Shown: piece by piece, positions 13,264-15,331 of the stretch | How the letters are laid out: each line of letters opens with the position of its first letter | Numbering within the stretch: the stretch's first letter is position 1 | DNA from: Christensenella sp. UBA2853 | Lineage (GTDB): Bacteria > Bacillota > Clostridia > Christensenellales > Aristaeellaceae | Length of the DNA stretch: 15,331 bases | Direction of reading: 5' to 3' | Assembly (NCBI GenBank): GCA_002350845.1 | Contig: DEFL01000069.1 | Span: forward strand, 1 to 15,331 | Notes under the pieces: model-generated | Seen by the model: only the letters and a program-made list of their open reading frames with translations | Databases searched by the model: none | What the model was told of the DNA's origin: nothing | Made by a program: the position numbers and the translations under genes

Positions 13264-15126
13264 ATGTCCACCAAAAGCAAACCTGTCGAAATGGCCCCTG
13301 TTTTGCAGGGTCTGAAAGAATACCTCGCAAATCACTACATGGATGATCTGCTGGAAGAGATCAAAGCAGCTATGTCCCTGAACCTTGTGGAAGGCCTGGA
13401 TGTGGACTGCAAAGACTCGGAAATCGTTATCGACACCAACAGTACGGAGCTGTTGCGTGCCGAACCCTGGCGCGTTGACCGAACCAATCTGATTGCCGAC
13501 TGCAAAATGCGGATCAAGTTCGGACTGCCCAAAGATGGCAGTATTCCAAGATTCATCATCCGCTTTATCAACTTTACAGCAGAGATCACATTGGATGGCG
13601 GCATCACGCTACACCGGGGACTGAAAGACTTCACTACGCATGTTCTGCCCGAGCGTAACCTGCCCAAGCTGACAAAATATCTGGTTCCCGTACTCTCCTA
13701 CGAAGAAATGGAAGTGCTGGTACTGGAGATGCTCCAGAAATACCTGGGCGAAAGTGGGGTGCAGAAGGACAGAGAAAACGGTGCCTATGAGCTGGCTGAA
13801 GCCATGGGACTGAAGATCAAAGTGGCATCCCTGTACAGGAATCATTACACCGGTGCCATTCTCTATCTCAAGGAAGGACATGCCCGGGTTGTCGCCTCCG
13901 GCGCATCCGGCACAGCCACAGATGATGAAGATTTCACAGATATTACGATCCCCGGAAAGACGATCCTGATCAATGAGAATCGCGAACATCGTGGGGATAT
14001 CGACCGTGATGTCTACCATGAGTGCGGGCATTATGAATGGCACTCCATGTTCTTTGAACTGCAGAATCTGCATGCATCAGATCTGCGGATGCTGGATTAT
14101 CAGGAAGCGGATGATGCTTCCAAACCGGCTGAAAAGGACATCCGCTGGGTAGAGCGTCAGGCCAGCTTTGTTGGTATTGCAGCGATGTTTCCGCGCCCTG
14201 TTTTTGAGCCGATGGTCAGGAAATACTGGAAGGAAGTTGCAAACAATCAGGATAATCTTGGCCAGAAGCTGGCTGGGATCATCAGCAAGATAGCTTCTGA
14301 TAAGCAAAAGGCCCGTTCGATTATCAAGACCCGGATGATCACAATGGGCACTTCCGGCGCAAAGGGTGCGCTCAACTATATTGACGGCCATTACATTGCA
14401 AACTTTGCCTTCGATGCAGACAGTCTTTCCTCCGGGGAAACCTTTGTTATCAGTCGGTCACAGTTCACGGAGATGTATGAAAAGGACGCGCATTTCCGTG
14501 AAGTGATCAACTCTCGTGCTTTCGTTTATGCGGATGGGCACATCTGCCTGAACCAATCACAATATGTCGGCAGCACGAAAAAAGGGTACCTGATGACCAA
14601 ATGGGCGCTCGGTCACGTCGATCAGTGCTGCATGAAGTTTTCGCGAACCTATCATATCTCTGCGGATCATTATCGGGTCGGTGAGCTTCACTACGATGAC
14701 GAGTACAATGAGTGCTATCTCATGGTTCACTCTCTCGATATATCCGGTATGTCCAGGGATGAGTTGGAAGAGAAAAATCTGGAATATCTGGACTCTCTCC
14801 CGCGTCGCCCATCCAAGGCACTGACGAAACTGCTCAAGGACCGGGTCAAGACGCAGCGTGGCCTTGCCGCTGCCACGGGATTGAGCGAGGCCAAGATCAG
14901 CCGTATGTGCAATGAGGATGATTATGAGTACAGCATTCAGGATGTTACCCGGCTTATCATTGGGTTGCAGCTTCCGCCGTTGCTGTCATCCTTGTTTCTG
15001 GAGATGACCAGGTTTACCCGTACTGTGATGGTTCGGTATTATCGTTACCAGTGTATTATTGACTGCCTTTTCATGGAGGATATCGAAACAGTTGTTGAGA
15101 GCCATAAAAAGCTCTTTGATGAATAA
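13264..15126 (+). CDS. ImmA/IrrE-like zinc protease with C-terminal XRE HTH
   Basis: A 620-residue protein of three parts. Residues 1-165 are unassigned and alpha/beta. Residues 175-315 form an M78 (ImmA/IrrE) gluzincin domain: HECGH at 252-256 gives zinc ligands H252 and H256 and the base E253, and VERQASFVGIAAMFP at 296-310 fits the ExxA...MP second motif with E297 as likely third ligand. Residues about 320-510 are unassigned. Residues 516-580 form an XRE-like HTH (RGLAAATGLSEAKISRM). ImmA and IrrE cleave XRE-type repressors to induce mobile elements or damage responses, so a repressor is the likely substrate. Most family members are 130-300 residues; this one is about twice that. GAGGAG lies 9 bases before ATG. 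Pairing with a translesion polymerase under an S24-type repressor suggests a damage-response role; this is inference. A terminator follows. Confidence 0.85.
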   Translation: MSTKSKPVEMAPVLQGLKEYLANHYMDDLLEEIKAAMSLNLVEGLDVDCKDSEIVIDTNSTELLRAEPWRVDRTNLIADCKMRIKFGLPKDGSIPRFIIRFINFTAEITLDGGITLHRGLKDFTTHVLPERNLPKLTKYLVPVLSYEEMEVLVLEMLQKYLGESGVQKDRENGAYELAEAMGLKIKVASLYRNHYTGAILYLKEGHARVVASGASGTATDDEDFTDITIPGKTILINENREHRGDIDRDVYHECGHYEWHSMFFELQNLHASDLRMLDYQEADDASKPAEKDIRWVERQASFVGIAAMFPRPVFEPMVRKYWKEVANNQDNLGQKLAGIISKIASDKQKARSIIKTRMITMGTSGAKGALNYIDGHYIANFAFDADSLSSGETFVISRSQFTEMYEKDAHFREVINSRAFVYADGHICLNQSQYVGSTKKGYLMTKWALGHVDQCCMKFSRTYHISADHYRVGELHYDDEYNECYLMVHSLDISGMSRDELEEKNLEYLDSLPRRPSKALTKLLKDRVKTQRGLAAATGLSEAKISRMCNEDDYEYSIQDVTRLIIGLQLPPLLSSLFLEMTRFTRTVMVRYYRYQCIIDCLFMEDIETVVESHKKLFDE

Positions 15127-15130
15127 CAGT

Positions 15131-15174
15131 AACAGCCCGGCTGATTAACGTTCAGTCGGGCTGTTTGCTATCTT
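15131..15174 (+). terminator. Intrinsic terminator after the protease gene
   Basis: AACAGCCCGGCTGA (15131-15144) and TCAGTCGGGCTGTT (15152-15165) pair over 14 bases with one G-U pair, around a 7-base loop. The following TTTGCTATCTT is only moderately T-rich. The hairpin begins 4 bases after the stop codon. A 10-base palindrome (15170-15179) follows. The remaining 15175-15331 shows no convincing gene, RNA or repeat. Confidence 0.75.
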
Positions 15175-15331
15175 AAGATTTGCCAAATTGATAGAATTCC
15201 GATAAGCAGAAATCGAGTTGTGCCTGCCTTCAGCCTTGTTCTTACACTCGGTACTGATAGAAAGATTATTTTCCGATTTTCCTTACAAACAAGTGTCCCG
15301 ACCAACTGGAATTTATATCGCTCGATTGAAA

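Noticed and set aside
11947..15174. The 10-mer TTGCTATCTT occurs at 11947-11956 and again at 15165-15174, near both ends of the polymerase-protease operon
   Set aside because: A 10-base match within 15 kb is expected by chance many times. Neither copy extends further, so it is not evidence of att or insertion repeats.
15175..15331. Possible promoter or attachment site in the last 157 bases
   Set aside because: No -35/-10 pair with good spacing and no repeat shared with 5948-6184 could be found; the next gene is outside the window.
1..15331. CRISPR array, tRNA, rRNA or IS element
   Set aside because: No regularly spaced repeats, cloverleaf-like sequence, ribosomal sequence or transposase was seen on either strand.

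Overview
The window looks like an accessory region of a Clostridia-type Firmicute, probably gut-associated. This is inferred from strong AGGAGG-type ribosome sites before most genes, G+C near one half by eye, and mobile-element protein families typical of that group. No rRNA, tRNA or housekeeping gene is present to fix the taxon. Almost every base belongs to a gene, and two systems sit side by side.

Left part (1-6060, all minus strand): the 5' half of a type I BREX phage-defence operon. In transcription order it holds a 74-residue XRE-type regulator, brxA, brxB, brxC and the first 307 codons of pglX, which runs off the left edge just before its SAM-binding motif. The genes are 13-17 bases apart or overlap by 4 bases. 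A plausible sigma-A promoter with a dyad in the leader precedes the regulator. pglZ and brxL would be expected further left but cannot be seen.

Middle (6131-8772, minus strand): a recombination module with its own promoter and terminator. It encodes a 73-residue excisionase-like protein, an unusual 273-residue protein made of four tandem excisionase-type DNA-binding units, and a 469-residue tyrosine integrase. The integrase gene ends about 240 bases from the BREX regulator, so an attachment site may lie between them or further left.

Right part (8811-15174): a DNA-damage-type switch built around a divergent control region at 11845-12023. Leftward runs a five-gene operon: a self-cleaving LexA/CI-like S24 repressor, a 94-residue beta-rich protein, a WYL-domain regulator, a 75-residue orphan and an HD-domain phosphohydrolase, ended by an intrinsic terminator. 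Rightward runs a two-gene operon: a Y-family translesion polymerase with a clamp-binding motif, then a 620-residue ImmA/IrrE-like zinc protease with a C-terminal XRE helix-turn-helix, ended by a second terminator. An 18-base perfect palindrome sits midway between the two strong promoters.

Working model (inference): this is one end of an integrated element whose SOS-like repressor controls a polymerase/protease operon, with BREX either as cargo or as the neighbouring locus. The least familiar parts are the polymerase-protease-HTH operon under the S24 switch and the four-unit excisionase-like protein.
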